A stretch of 64,000 nucleotides of DNA. It comes from Erodium maritimum (Eukaryota > Streptophyta > Magnoliopsida > Geraniales > Geraniaceae). Shown here piece after piece: positions 34,361 to 46,064 of this stretch. The notes under the pieces are model-generated. The model saw only the letters and a list, made by a program, of their open reading frames with translations, was not told where the DNA came from and did not search any database. Position numbers and translations under genes: made by a program. Each line of letters starts with the position of its first letter. Position 1 is the stretch's first letter. The stretch spans positions 15,087,735-15,151,734 of the forward strand of contig OY997589.1 of assembly GCA_963921825.1 (NCBI GenBank). Reading direction: 5' to 3'.

Positions 34361-35266
34361 ATGGAGTTCCAATTCCCTGTTCTTCACCTTCCGGTTCGGT
34401 CCATTAGTTTGCCCTCTAGGCTCCATCCTTCTTCAGTCAAGATCGAGTCCATCTTGAACAACCTCAAGAACTTATCCTCAAGGCTTTGTTCGGGAAGCGA
34501 AACCATTCAATACGCTCTACTTGGGGTGGCGGAGCTATACAACTGCGTCGAGGAATTGATGCAATCTCTACAAACCCAACAGTCCATTGCTCGCTACCAA
34601 GGCGGGAGCCTAGTGGAAGAAGCGCTAGAAGGCTCGATTGTACTCATTGACACATGTTCTACTTCACGTGACATGTTGGTGGCCATGAAAGAGCAAGTGC
34701 AGATCCTACAATCCGCTCTAAGAAGGAGAAGCAACGGGCAATCGAGCATCAAAACCAGCATTCAAGCCTATATGTCCTTGAGAAAGAAAGCTAAGAGAGA
34801 CATCACAAAGTGCCTCACAGCACTGAGAAGAATGGAAGCCAAAAGCGCTACCAATTCGTCTCCAATATCGGATAAAGATCACCAGATACAAACCGTTGTC
34901 AATATTCTAAGAGAAGTAACAAGCATCTCCATCGCCATTTTCCGTTCCCTCTTGATGTTCCTGTCCTTTCCAGCATCCAAGACCAAGACGGGTGGGTGGT
35001 CGTTGATCACTAAACTCGTGCCGTTGAAATTGCTGTCGTCGGAGAAAGGGGAGAGGATAGTGAACGAGATGGGGTGTGTTGACATGGCTCTTTATAGCGT
35101 TATTGATAATTTGCAGAAAGGTGAGGCAAAGGAAGAGGTGCAGATGGCACAGAAGATGCTGGAGACTCTGAGTGTTAGTATTGAAGGGATTGAGGCTGCA
35201 TTGGACACCAATTTCAGGTGTCTGGTGAAGAACAGGGTCTCTTTCCTCAACATTCTTGCACATTAG
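34361..35266 (+). CDS. DUF241-family protein (BPS1-like plant protein), 301 aa
   Basis: A single uninterrupted frame of 301 codons starts at ATG 34361 (MEFQFPVLHLPVRSISLPSR) and ends at TAG 35264-35266. A longer frame from a TTG at 34286 would begin upstream of the predicted transcription start, so the ATG is chosen. Features match the plant DUF241 family: the N-terminal RSISLPSRLHP motif, then a long helical region (IQYALLGVAELYNCVEELM, LIDTCSTSRDMLVAMKEQVQ, SALRRR), a basic segment (YMSLRKKAKRDITKCL) and a C-terminal IEGIEAALDTNFRCLVKNRVSFLNIL, a usual ending. Length and lack of introns are normal for the family. Members are poorly understood; some relate to root-to-shoot signalling. No transmembrane anchor or signal peptide is evident. 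It is the only intact host-like gene in the window. Confidence 0.9.
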   Translation: MEFQFPVLHLPVRSISLPSRLHPSSVKIESILNNLKNLSSRLCSGSETIQYALLGVAELYNCVEELMQSLQTQQSIARYQGGSLVEEALEGSIVLIDTCSTSRDMLVAMKEQVQILQSALRRRSNGQSSIKTSIQAYMSLRKKAKRDITKCLTALRRMEAKSATNSSPISDKDHQIQTVVNILREVTSISIAIFRSLLMFLSFPASKTKTGGWSLITKLVPLKLLSSEKGERIVNEMGCVDMALYSVIDNLQKGEAKEEVQMAQKMLETLSVSIEGIEAALDTNFRCLVKNRVSFLNILAH

Positions 35267-35654
35267 AGAAACTGTTTTAGCCTTTTGGGTTGTACATGTT
35301 TAGAGTGACGATCATGGCATCCGAATTTTTGAGGATTTGCTATTGTTCCAATTACCTACAATTTTGTGAGTTTGTGTAAATTGATTATGGACTTCAACTT
35401 TGTCGGAATCTTTGTGTTTGATCTTTTCTATTTGTCACCGTGATTGGTTTGTTCATAATAGTTGAACACATCGATTAAATATAAAAATAAAAAACTACTT
35501 ATAAAGGTGAAGACCACACTAAACTAATGAGATTAACATTTTAGCTGTACTAGCTTGACTCTATAAATAAAATTTACATGTATCAAAACTGGTTCGGCCA
35601 CAACCCATCACCAACTACAAGCATTCAACTAAAATAAAATCATCATAAGCACAA
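35267..35654 (+). other. 3' flank of the DUF241 gene
   Basis: AT-rich DNA with several poly(A)-signal-like words (ATAAAAATAAA near 35481, ATAAATAAAA near 35562). The 3' end of the mRNA probably falls here. No other gene is visible. Confidence 0.5.
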
Positions 35655-35906
35655 ATTTTTTTGATCAACAATTTTAATTTTATAAACCAAGTCTTGTAAA
35701 TAAGACAAGGCTAAGGGAAGTCCCTCAATAGTGGTAACTTACAAAACAAAGGCAACCTCACAGAGGTCCCTAATACAAACTTACGAAGTAAGTAGCCAAA
35801 ACACCAACCAAACTAGGGTCTAACAAACATACCTAGATATAACCACCTTTAAGCACCAAAAAGGAAACAAGAGTTGCCAACAAGGGCAACTCAACCAAAA
35901 CTAACA

Positions 35907-38601
35907 TGTAAGAACCGCCTCCGATCGATCCCGGTCGAACCAGTGATTTTTGGCGAAACTTGACTTTCGGCCGGAAAAGTCAACCGATGACTCTGGAAGT
36001 CATTCGGGACCTTTCCGGGACCCATAAATCTTAGCCGTTGTTACGGTTAACTTAGTTAGCTCGTTTCCTTTCAAATGACTGTCTTTGTGAAAAAGTCAAC
36101 TTTCGGTCAAACTAAGACTAATTATCGACTAAACCTAATTAAATTAAAGATGCTGGAAATTATTAGGACAAGGTGGCCCCCACTAGGACACTTGTCCATG
36201 GTGGCTTGAAGGAGAAGAAATGGGTCTCTAATGACCCATTTACCCCCCATGTGGGCCAAATTAGAATGAAATGAGTAAGGGGCAAACTAGGTAATTCAAC
36301 TACAGGTTAAAGGCAACTTTTGGTTACAATTCAGCCCATTTTTACTTGGTGTGACCAAAATTTACAAGGGGAGGAGAGAAGAAGAGCCTCCATTGAAGCT
36401 TGAAGAAGAAACAAGGAGAAATGGAGCTCCTTTAGTGGCATTCTTCACCAAATCTTCTCAAAAGTCTCTTAATCTTCATCATCTCTTCATTTCCAAGGTA
36501 AGTGACATCTCAAAACCTACTTTCAATTAAGTTGGGGTTGTGAGTCTCCATAGAAATTGCATGAACTAGTTAGGTTTTGGGTATTTGTTGCTAGATGATT
36601 GTTTTTTTAGAAGAAAGTGATTGATTTAGTAGAAATCAATTGGAATTTGGTTATTTTGATGAAACCCATTATGGGTATTGAAGTTTTGGAGCTTATGGTA
36701 CTGTTTTTTTGGAGGTTTTAGAGGTTAAAAATGGAGTTTTGAGGGGTTAGAATCGTGGAGAAGAAGCTGGAGGAAGAAGAAGGACGAAACTGGTCTGAAC
36801 CGTCACAGATCCGTGACGGGGACCGTGACGGAAGACGTCATGGCTCCGTGACGGAGACCGTGACGACACACGTCACGGGTCCGTGAATTCATCCGTGACG
36901 GGGAGCCTCACGGCTCCGTGACCCGAACCGTGACAGATTAGTTTTGGGCCTTTTGGGTCCATTTTGGGTGTTTTTCGTTTAATTAGAAAGGTTATCTCGA
37001 ACCGAATGTTTGGGGGTTTTAACTTGGGTGTTTTCCTTTTAAACCACCCTTGATTGGTCTTTAATTCTAGTATTAATTTATGATCCTAGACTTTATTCTC
37101 GAGCTCGGAGGAGGAGATCACTAGGCGTTCGTGTGACTAAGCGTTTGGAAAGCACTTGAGATAGGGAAGAGTAGTAATTACCACTTTTATTTAAAGAATT
37201 CTAATAGTATGCATATAGGATGTTAATAACCGAAAGAGTCTTAGCTTGCATATAGGATGTGATTAATTAGAATAACCGTTTTCAATTATGGGAATTGTCG
37301 TACTGTAGAATCACATGTGGCCATGTCGGGCATTAGGATTGTGTGTTGGTTGTGATTGATTGTGGTTAATAGTCATTAAAATGTCAAAGTATAGTATATT
37401 CCTTGTTTGCTTTAAGAGTCATGGTATTCTATTTGAATATGATGAATGTGATATAAATGATGATCTCGTGTTATGATTGGATGAATGAATGTGTTGAATG
37501 TAGTATAAATTGTTGTCTTGTGATATGATCGGGTGAATGATAGACCGATGTGGTGTGATTGGTAAGTTGTGTCAGTAAGCCTTTTTGGTATGACAAGTTC
37601 GGTGAACATGTTTATTCTAGCATTGTGCGGTGTGACTTGTACCCCGTGCGACGGGAAGATACCCGACCGAGGTGTGTGCCGGTCCGGTATGTTTGTGATG
37701 TATTGTTTGCTTACCCCGATGTGCGTTTCCGGGAAGACACCTAGGTCGACGTGCGTTTCTGGTATGGTGTATTGTTTGCTTACCCCGAGGTGTGTTTCCA
37801 GGAAGACATCTAAGCCGATAGTGCGTTTCCGGTATTATGTATTGCTTGTTACCCCGATGTGCGTTTCCGGGAAGACCGATGTGCGTTTCCGGTATATTGT
37901 TCCACCCCGATGCTGTGTGTTTCGGGAAGACATCTAGACCGAGGGTGTATTCCGGTATGATGTATTTTGTTTCACCCCGATGCTGGATTCCGGGAAGATA
38001 TCTAGACCGAGGACGTGTCCCGGTACGATATGTTGAGTTGCGTATGTGAGTCAAGGTATCATGATTATTGTCATATGTTCGTGTGATGTCGCTTTGAGTG
38101 ATGTTCGTAATGGGTATAGCAGTATAATATTCTGTTGTTTATATGTCTTCTTAGTTTGGTCCTATGGTCAATAAAGTTGGATTCTTGTGGGTTTTCTATT
38201 CGCGTTGTCGGTTATTAGTTTATATTTCTTGACTTAGTAACTATGGTGACAGAGCGGATGTCTAATCCCGTTACTACTTTTTCCTACTGAGCGAAAGCTC
38301 ACCCCCTCTGTTTTTACTGTTTTACAGGTTCGATGGTGAGTTGGTGTAGAGGAAATCTTAGAGCTCGGGAGCTCATCGAGAGTCTGAGGGTGTATCTTTT
38401 ATTTAGTGACGTACTTTACCTTTTGTACTAGACCTTATTCCCTTTATTTTGGATTTAGAACATTGACTTATGATTATCAGAGTAGTTTATTTAGGAACTA
38501 AATTCGAATATTTTGTTATTTAAATTTCTTTATATTCTTATTTTATTATTTTCTTTAGTTTACGTCTCGAGTCCGACCAAAACCGGATTTGGGGCGTGAC
38601 A
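35907..38601 (+). mobile_element. Solo LTR, copy E (2695 bp)
   Basis: It starts TGTAAGAACCGCC and ends GGGGCGTGACA. Flanks share aaca on each side (35903-35906, 38602-38605), so a 4-5 bp target duplication is likely but one base is not confirmed. Donor CAAG|GTAAGT has its GT at 36498, and acceptor TTTTACAG ends at 38327 (1830-nt predicted intron). The hairpin TGAGC-GAAA-GCTCA is at 38288-38301. A CGTGACG-rich cluster lies at about 36800-36950, and tandem GGGAAGACATCTA units at 37640-38030. It is closest to copy C. Confidence 0.88.
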
Positions 38602-39082
38602 AACAAGTAAAACAATAAAGACCTACCAAAACCAAGACCACTAGGTCACAAAACCAACAATAAAACACTTAGACGAACCCCTAAACAATAGTCCAACAAG
38701 GGACAACAACCAACAATGGCACAAACTGAATAGAACACGACCGAACAAGACAACAACAAGAAAGAGGAAGTAGTCTAAAAACTCGAAAGAACACACAAGA
38801 AGCATAGAAAAAACAGAGTCTTAGAACTCGGATTTAACGACCATGAAGAGAAGGAAAAGACAAAATAAAGACACAAACCCCATCCGTCCAGACCCCAAAA
38901 CCAACCAGTGCTCAGTACCTCCAAGTCGCAGCATATGAAACCCCAACTCAGCCTAAAACCACACAACCCAAAGGTACCGAAATGGAACCTCCCAACCCGC
39001 CAACACAAGTTGCAACCCAAAACGGGAGGGGAGGGGGTGGGCAGGAAAAATACACCCCAAACCTTAGATCAACCACTTAACC

Positions 39083-42000
39083 TGTAAGAACCGCCCCCGG
39101 TCGAACCAGAGGTGTTTGGCGAAAGTTGACTTTTTTCCGGAAAATTCAACCGATGATTCTGAGAGTCATTCCGGACCTTTCCGGGACCCAAAAAGCTTAG
39201 TCGTCGTTACGGTTAGCTTAGTTGGGTCATTTCCTTTCAAATGACACCTTTGTGAAAAAGTCAAACCCAGGTCAAACTAGGTCGATTTTGGATTATTAAC
39301 GAATAAAATAATAAGAGCTGAGATATTTTGGGATAGGAGTGGTCCCCACATGGACACATGTCCATGTTAGCTTGGAGGGGAATAAAATTGGGTTAAAGGA
39401 CCATATGGTCCCAACATATGGACAAAATAGAGAGAGAGAGGCTAAAGGACGAAAGGGAGTTTTCCACTTAAAGGATAAGACCACATGGAGCAAAAATTTC
39501 AGCATAAGTGAAACTCCATTGAAGCTTGAAGAAGAAGCAAGAGAAATGAAGCTCTTTTTTGGCAATTTCTACACCAAATCTTCTCAAATTTACTTCATGT
39601 TTTTCATCTCTTCATTTCCTAGAGGTTGGTATGCTTTATTTCCTTATTTGATGAAATTGGTGTTGTGGGTTTGAGTAGAGATGACTTGAACTAGTGGGTT
39701 TTGGGTGTTGGATGACTTAAATGTTGATTTGTGAAGAAGAGGTGGAGTTGGATGATGGAAATAACTTGATTTGAGTAGTTTTTGATGAAACCCACACGGG
39801 TCTTTAAACTTTGGATGGTTTGAGGTGAAAATTGAAGTTCTAAAGCTTAAAAATGGTATTATGGAGAACCTAGAACTAGTTAGGAGCTTGTTGGAGAAAT
39901 TAGATATTTTTCCGGCGACCGGAGCTCCGGTCGATCGCCGGTATCCGACCACCGGGGAGGGAAATGACCGGCCATGGTTCGGCCACCCTTGGAAGTGACC
40001 GGCCGGTCCGGTCCGGCCACCCACGGCCATGTGTGTCCGTGGGGCCCACATGGCCGGGTTTTGGTTGTTTCGTAAATTGGACGGTCGTGGGTGAACCCCG
40101 GGACGATGTTTTCACACCCGGAACGAATCATGGATGTGATTCATGAAATTTCGAAAAAAGCGATTAGAAACTTTAATTGCGAAATTGGGAAGGCTCGGAC
40201 CCCGGAATTTGATTCCGTCAAGTGCGTTGGAACAAGTAAACTTAATTAGGATTTTTAGAAACAAAAAAGGGAAACTTTCAGAGTCCTGAGGGACATTTTC
40301 CCGATTCCGGGCCCATTTTGATAAGTTGAGCAATTAGGATTAGTTTGGGTACTTCCCTCTTTAATCCACACTTGACTTAGCATTAATTCTTGAACTGCTT
40401 GTAATCTTAGACCTTGGACCCGAGCGTGGCGTAGGAGGAGACTTTTGGACTTCGTGAAGTGACGAGGAGGAAGCTAGCCAGGTCGTCCGCTGCTGGATTG
40501 GATTGCTTTTTGAGGTAGGGAAAGTAGCGAATACCGGTTTAATTGTGTAAAGTTACTAGTATGCATATAGGTTGTAATTACTTGATCTAATTGTTAGAAT
40601 TGCATGATTAGGATGTGAGGAACGAGTGAAATGAGGGATAGCTTACGAGCCATGTCGAGCCGTAAGTTTGGGAATTGCCGTGTTGTAGAAATGCATGCCG
40701 GTCATGTCGAGCCCTTAGGTTTGTGTGTTGATTGTAATGCCATGATCTATGACTGTGATGCTTGATGTGTGGTTTATCCGTTGTTAGGTTGAGAATCATG
40801 ATAGGGTATACTCGGTGTAGTATGTTGCTATGTTTGGGCAAGTGTGCCATGCTTGATATGACCTGAACTATTTCTTGTGGTATGATCGGGTGATTGATAG
40901 ACCGATATGATGTGTTTCGGTAAGATTGTTTAGTAATGATATACTGTGTGTTACGATATGATACATATACCGACGGAGATTCCGGTATAGGATATCCAGA
41001 CTGGTGATGTGTTAGCATGATAGATTGGCATGATAGGTTAGTATGATTTGGTGGTTGATATGTTTGACATGATACGTTGTTGTGACGTGTGCTCGCTGAG
41101 CGGATTATGTGGTAAGGTGTGCCTGCCTTCCGACCGAATGTCGGTAAAATGAGCTGTGATTTCGTGACGAGGTGCGCCTGCCTTCCGATCGAGTGTCGGT
41201 AAAATGAGCTGTGGTTACGTTCTAAGGTGCGCCTGCCTTCCGACTAGGTGTCGGTAAAACGTGCTATGGTTTCGTGATAAGGTGGGCCTGCCTTCCGACT
41301 AGGTGTCGGTAAAACGTGCGATGGTTTCGTGTTAAGATGCGCCTGACTTCTAACTATATGTCGGTAAAACGTGCTATGATTCCGTGATAAGGTGCGCCTG
41401 CCTTCCGACTAGGTGTCGCTGAAATGTGCTATATTGGTGTGATCTGGCGTAGTATGGGAGACGCAATGTGCGTATTGTTAATGACTTGCTGCGTGGTTGC
41501 TACCGCTTTACCTGTGTGTTTGTATTGGCTGAACGATGTGAGTTGTGCCCCGTGTTGCAGGAAGATACCCGACCGTAGGAGGATTCCGGTCCAATATGTC
41601 ATGAGTTGTACCCCGATGGGAAGATGTCTAGGCCGATGTTAACTTCGGTACGGTGTGGTTGAGCCGGGCTATGGGAAGCCGGTGCATTGTTCTGGGATAC
41701 CATAGGTGGTAGTGATTGTTGATATTGCTATGTGTTTTGATCTGTGTTGATTTCCGTAACTACTTATGCATGTTAGGTGATCTTCTTGATCTAAGATACA
41801 ATTTTACCCGAGTTTAGTGTATTGTCGTGCGGGTTCGCACGCGTGGTCGGTTGTGAGATAACCGTGGTTGTTGTCTATTGAGACTTGAGTAAACGATAGT
41901 GGTCAAGGGCATAGATGAGAAAAGTGGTTTTAAGTTCGGTTCAGCGTCGAGGCTAGTTTACGGGTTGTATCCGAGTGGGGACTAAGCATTGTCTTGAATT

Positions 42001-42410
42001 TTCTGTTTAACTGTTCTTAGTTACTGTGCTTACTAGTATGCCCTAATTGGACAGTTACTCGTGGTGGTGAGCGGATACTCATCACCTTAACTACTTTTCC
42101 TACTAAGCGAAAGTTCACACCTTTACTTTGTTGTTCCACAGGTTTTGAGCGGGAGTTGGTCTAGCGGGATTCTCGGAGCCTGGGAGCTAGCGAGAGTCTT
42201 AAGCTAGTGTGTTCTAGAGACGTACATTCTTTTTTTTTTGCACGAAACATTTTGGTTATTACTGGATTTTCGATTTGTGGACTCGTATCGTCAGATTTGA
42301 TACTTTAAAAAATGTTATTGGAGATTTACTTCCTTTAAAGTTTCACTTGTATTTATTATTGTTTTATTTTACGTATCGGGTCCGGTCAAAACCAGATTTG
42401 GGGCGTGACA
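39083..42410 (+). mobile_element. Solo LTR, copy F (3328 bp) with exact 5-bp target duplication
   Basis: It starts TGTAAGAACCGCC and ends GGGGCGTGACA, flanked by taacc at 39078-39082 and 42411-42415. It is the longest complete copy. The acceptor CCACAG ends at 42141. The donor is weak (AGAG|GTTGGT near 39625 or TTG|GTATGC at 39629). The hairpin is altered (TAAGC-GAAA-GTTCA, 42104-42117). The middle holds an exact 55-bp tandem array. It is closest to copy H. Confidence 0.93.
41121..41450 (+). repeat. 55-bp tandem repeat, six copies, in LTR copy F
   Basis: GCCTGCCTTCCGAC begins at 41121, 41176, 41231, 41286, 41341 (GCCTGACTTCTAAC) and 41396, exactly 55 bp apart. Each unit also has TGTCGGTAAAA. 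Related units occur in LTR copy G near 57846-57960. Confidence 0.92.
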
Positions 42411-42470
42411 TAACCCCCACAAAATCAAACCTAGAAATTTCTCAAACAAAGCCCATGTTGATTCGTGCAT

Positions 42471-43371
42471 TTTTGAAAATCAGAGGATTGTAAAGTAGGG
42501 CCGAAGCCCTGGGCAACAGAATATTGTCCGAGTCTCCAGTAGGTGACCCAACTCTCTTGGACCCATAGAAAAAAATAATACTTTTTATCGTAGACACTAG
42601 CTGAGGACGACCTCCTACCATAGTTTCAAAATTATTCAAACTAAGACAAACCAAATAAGTAAAACTAGAACGTTCAACTAAACACAACATACTACGAGGA
42701 AACCAACTAAAAAGCCAAAACTGCGATTCTAAATGGAAACAAAATAGTATTGATAATATAAAAAGCGATAAAAGTGCGCTGCTCTCTTAGCTTTCCAGAG
42801 ATGTCCCAGCACCGTTTGCCCCGGGTGTTGTCTTATTGTCCCTCCCCCCAGGTCCCAATTTCAACGATTGTATTGCTCTGAAGCTTCCTCTAAGCGGCTC
42901 GTGCAGGAAGCACTGAATTGTGGAGATCGGTTTCAGATTCGGAATAGCCCTGCAGGATCGTTGTAGTTTTTTAGACTCGTTTAATATCTTTTTAGCCTCG
43001 ATGAATAGCTTTTAGGCTAGATTTATCGGAGACGGCATTTTAATTCGTCGAAGAGCGAGAGTCACTTGATATGTCCCGAGGCCACCCCAACGAGGGAAGC
43101 ACAGGCAACTCTATGACCGACCGGAGCTTCCGGGTTGGATTTGGAGAAAGGGAATAGCTTCCCATAGACAGAGGCCACTGCCTTCTAGGTCGATGTAATG
43201 GCGCCTTCTGAAAGAGGAGCTCGAGAAGAGGGAAAGGAGGGGGAGAGGACTCCACCAGTTGCTTCTATGGCCAAAGCCATGGATGCCACTGACCACTGCT
43301 AAAAAAGAGGGAGTCAACACTTAGGGTTTTGTTTTGAGAGAGTTGGTTCAGCGAGACATGGAAAAAATAAT
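42471..43371 (-). other. Minus-strand retroposon-like or gene-like sequence, unidentified
   Basis: On the minus strand the sequence starts near 43340 with CAAAACCCTAAGTG, has a frame MLTPSFLAVVSGIHGFG (43320 down to 43111), and becomes AT-rich toward 42480. It resembles retroposon 5' GC-rich/3' AT-rich layout but has no recognisable domain. It may join the flanking retroposon split by LTRs E and F, or be separate. Confidence 0.3.
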
Positions 43372-43876
43372 ATTGTCTTTAATTTTTTTTTGAGTAGGAA
43401 TGAAAATATTATTAAATAAAGTAAAGTAAATCGATGATCGCAGTACTGCTCTCATCATACAACCAAGAAACTAGATTGATAATGTAATACGATGACGGAA
43501 AAGTAAATGTTGCTCTAGGCATAAGGGTGGTCGAAGGGAGAAATCTGCGGTAGCATCCGAAGACACCGATACAGCATGATTCAACCAAATGGAACTGATC
43601 GAGCTGACCAAGTGATAAGTTTATAGTGGTGGACCGATACCTCCCCCGACAAGTCAGCATGTGTCGTCCTCCCTTGAGTGATACGTGTAGGGCTCCTGAA
43701 CGCGGGATTGTTGACCACAGACTGGTAGGGGAGAATTATGTCGACTGTTGATGGTACCATCGCTACCAATTAGCCAGGGAGGTGGTACAGCCAACCAACC
43801 CCTCCCTGGGATTCCCGAGACTCATTCCTGGAGGAGGGGGTGCTTGTGGCCCCCCGCCGCTGCTACATATGACGCC

Positions 43877-44740
43877 TCATCTGACCCCGTCGACCCTTTG
43901 GATTCCTCTGGCTCCTCTTCCCGCTCCATGTATTTCTTCCCAGACAGGGATGTAACGGGTTCCTTTGCCAGCCATGCGGATGGTATCTCCTCGGTCCCGA
44001 GGCCGGGGCGTCGCCGGCCTCGGGACCCAAGCACCTCCCCTACTGTCCCCTTCCAGATACGCCCAGTTAGTCCCTGGGATCGCTTTTCCGTGTTTGTCCT
44101 TCTCTAGAGCTGACGTCGGGTCCGCTGGAGCTCTCAGTGATGGTCCACTCACCCCTCCCGAAGTAGGGCACGCTGGAAACAAATGGCCCGCACAACTACA
44201 GGCAAAACAGTGATCCGGTAGATGTTCATAAGACACCTGGAGAAGCGTACGTACCTGTGATTCCGACAATCGGAACCAAATCTCACTGTGAAGAGGAATC
44301 CGAATATCAGCCAGAATCCGTATCTTCATGAAATCCCCCCAGCATAGTCCTAACCTGTCCACATCCACCGCTTGACAGACTCCCAAAGCATTCCCTACCC
44401 ATAATCCCACCTCCTTATTCCATGCTCCCATCGGGAGATTAGACACCCTAGCCTATACAGAGAAGTGATGGAAGCTTAGGTCCCCTGCATGCATATTGGC
44501 CCGAAGGTCTGTGAACAACACTAAGAAGTCCCAAAATGCCCATGGTTCCCCTGCTAGAACCCTCACACTCTCCCTAGCTGACTTGAAAAAGAAATCCACC
44601 AAGCCCCCTTCTAAAGGTTTCACTTCTACCTTCATCACCCACAGATCCTCCATTCGGGCCACCAAGGACTTCCAGAAAAATCTCTTTGACGTAAGCACCT
44701 TAGCGGCCAACGCGAACTGGTATTGTGCCTCAGAATCGTA
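43877..44740 (-). pseudogene. LINE ORF1 (copy B), DUF4283 plus CCHC knuckle
   Basis: DUF4283 reads AKVLTSKRFFWKSLVARMEDLW, then EPWAFWDFLVLFTDL and FHHFSV on one frame (44710-44453). After a stop (about 44454) it continues as NLPMGAWNKEVG, CWGDFMKIR and SYEHLPDHCFACSCAGHLFPACP in 44446-43877. The knuckle CX2CX4HX4C is intact here. The C-terminal charged region continues on 44034-43822 after a frame change and ends near HPLLQE. ORF1 proteins bind LINE RNA. At least one stop and one frameshift interrupt the frame. The N-terminal part is at 45267-45768. Confidence 0.78.
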
Positions 44741-45266
44741 AATCTACACCTTCGGAACCACCACCTCTTTAATACACATCGATGAAATCTTAGTTCCCAA
44801 ATCACCAACCTGAAACCCTGTCCCTCGGGTATCGCAACCCGCCGAGACCGGCTCTTTTTCGGATCAAAACCAGCCCTCAACCTCGACCCACTGGATCCTC
44901 CAGACCGACCCTGCTCCAGTTCAGACCAAGCTAGATCGACCCACAGGCGAGGATTACAGATCCGATCCGAACCGGCCAGATCACCCGGTAGTCCACCCGC
45001 TCCGACCCGCTGCTGCCCAGCCCGAGTCCGCTCCACCCCAGACCCATATCGGACCGCCCAGGTAGCCACGTCCCCCGGCCTACCTCGGGTCCATCCCGGA
45101 TGGCCCAGCTGCTGCTCTCTCTAGGCCTTCCCAACGCCCACACAAGGAGTCCATCCTGGTCCACTTCTCCTGGCCCGTTTGGCATCCGCGAGAAGGCCCC
45201 GCTCCTGGCCCCCTCCCTAGCGCTACCGGCCCAGCCCAATATCAGGAACCCTAATCTCCTCCCGCG

Positions 45267-45768
45267 CTATACCCTTCCCATGCTTATTCTCCAAGCTTGC
45301 GCCGCCGACGACTCCTCTAGCATCACCATCGTGTCCGAGGACACCACAATGGGGAAGAAACCATCCTCCCCTGCGGCGACAACATCCCCGTCACCCTGCG
45401 CCTGTGGGTAGGTCGTCCATACGAACCCTTCCCCCGTCTCCAGCGTCCTCACCGAGCCCCCACCACGACTCGGGTGCGGACCCCTCACCGGCGTGCGACG
45501 TACTTGATTCGCCGTCGAGTGAAACCAACCACCACCTTCCCGACTGTCCTCCCCCGTACTCTAGGACGAGAACCTCATCGGGGAGGATCCCTCCTCACGT
45601 GGCGACAACTACTCCGCTGGCGTGAGCGAGGTCTCCTCCACAGGCTTCGCCGGAAGGCCGGACTCCACCGCGTCCTCTACCATCCGCTCCTGCTCCTCCC
45701 GCTCCTGTCTACTCGACATCCTGAGCAGTTCAGCATTGAAGCACCCTTCTCCTCCATCAAGGTCACCT
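45267..45768 (-). pseudogene. LINE ORF1 (copy B), N-terminal remnant
   Basis: Minus-strand frames at 45609-45768 (MSSRQEREEQERMVEDAV) and 45267-45488 (FVWTTYPQAQGDGDVV, then FFPIVVSSDTMVMLEESSAAQAWR) match the copy A N-terminal segment with PIVVSSDTVVTLEESPAAQAWRR. Frameshifts separate the pieces and the DUF4283 part. Low-complexity N-terminal region of the ORF1 nucleoprotein. Confidence 0.55.
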
Positions 45769-45893
45769 GTTGAGGCCAGGATCCTTGCACCAGAGGATGG
45801 AAATCGCAAAGCCCTTAAAACCTTAGCACTTGCGTGGGGGAAGAGAGGCTGCGCAAGACACCAAATCTATCACAATTTTTTCATTGTCTTTAA

Positions 45894-45998
45894 ATTAATA
45901 TACTTTAGACAATTTTTTAAATAAAATAAAGATTTTATAAACTAATAAGAATTAGAAAATTTATATAAAAAAAGAGAAAGTAGAAAACAATTAGAAAA
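45894..45998. other. AT-rich spacer between LINE copies B and C
   Basis: About 100 bp of AT-rich DNA between copy B (minus) and copy C (plus). The two LINE derivatives are head to head. Includes the left target duplication of copy C. Confidence 0.6.
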
Positions 45999-46064
45999 AG
46001 TAGCCGCCTCTGGTCTTTTGCTCTCTCTAGCAGACTAAACCTTAGGCTTGGTTTTTGTGAGATA

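Larger units (their letters stand above)
35655..42470 (-). mobile_element. Retroposon-like host sequence split by two solo LTRs (E and F)
   Basis: After removing the LTRs at 35907-38601 and 39083-42410, about 790 bp remain (35655-35906, 38602-39082, 42411-42470). The plus strand is A-rich, so the minus strand is T-rich and ends with an A-tail opposite TTTTTTT at 35657-35663. The layout resembles the T-rich retroposon at 1741-3208. No enzyme domain is visible, and the frame at 38775-39020(-) is low complexity. Ends are approximate and no target duplication was found. Confidence 0.4.
43383..45882 (-). mobile_element. ORF1-only LINE derivative, copy B (about 2.5 kb)
   Basis: Flanked by ATTGTCTTTAA at 43372-43382 and 45883-45893, an 11-bp target duplication, with a poly(T) (minus-strand A-tail) at 43383-43391. 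The minus strand has a 5' leader, ORF1, then a tail of about 430 bp ending at the A-tail. The tail landmark CCGCGTTCAGGAGCCCTAC is complementary to 43687-43706. There is no ORF2. Confidence 0.88.

Noticed and set aside
41121-41450. CRISPR-like array
   Set aside because: The 55-bp units repeat over their full length with no unique spacers, and the context is a plant LTR.
35655-42470. Assigning LTR copies E and F as the two LTRs of one full-length element
   Set aside because: They have different target-site flanks, different internal arrays and lengths (2695 and 3328 bp), and the 481 bp between them resembles the outer flanks rather than a gag-pol interior.
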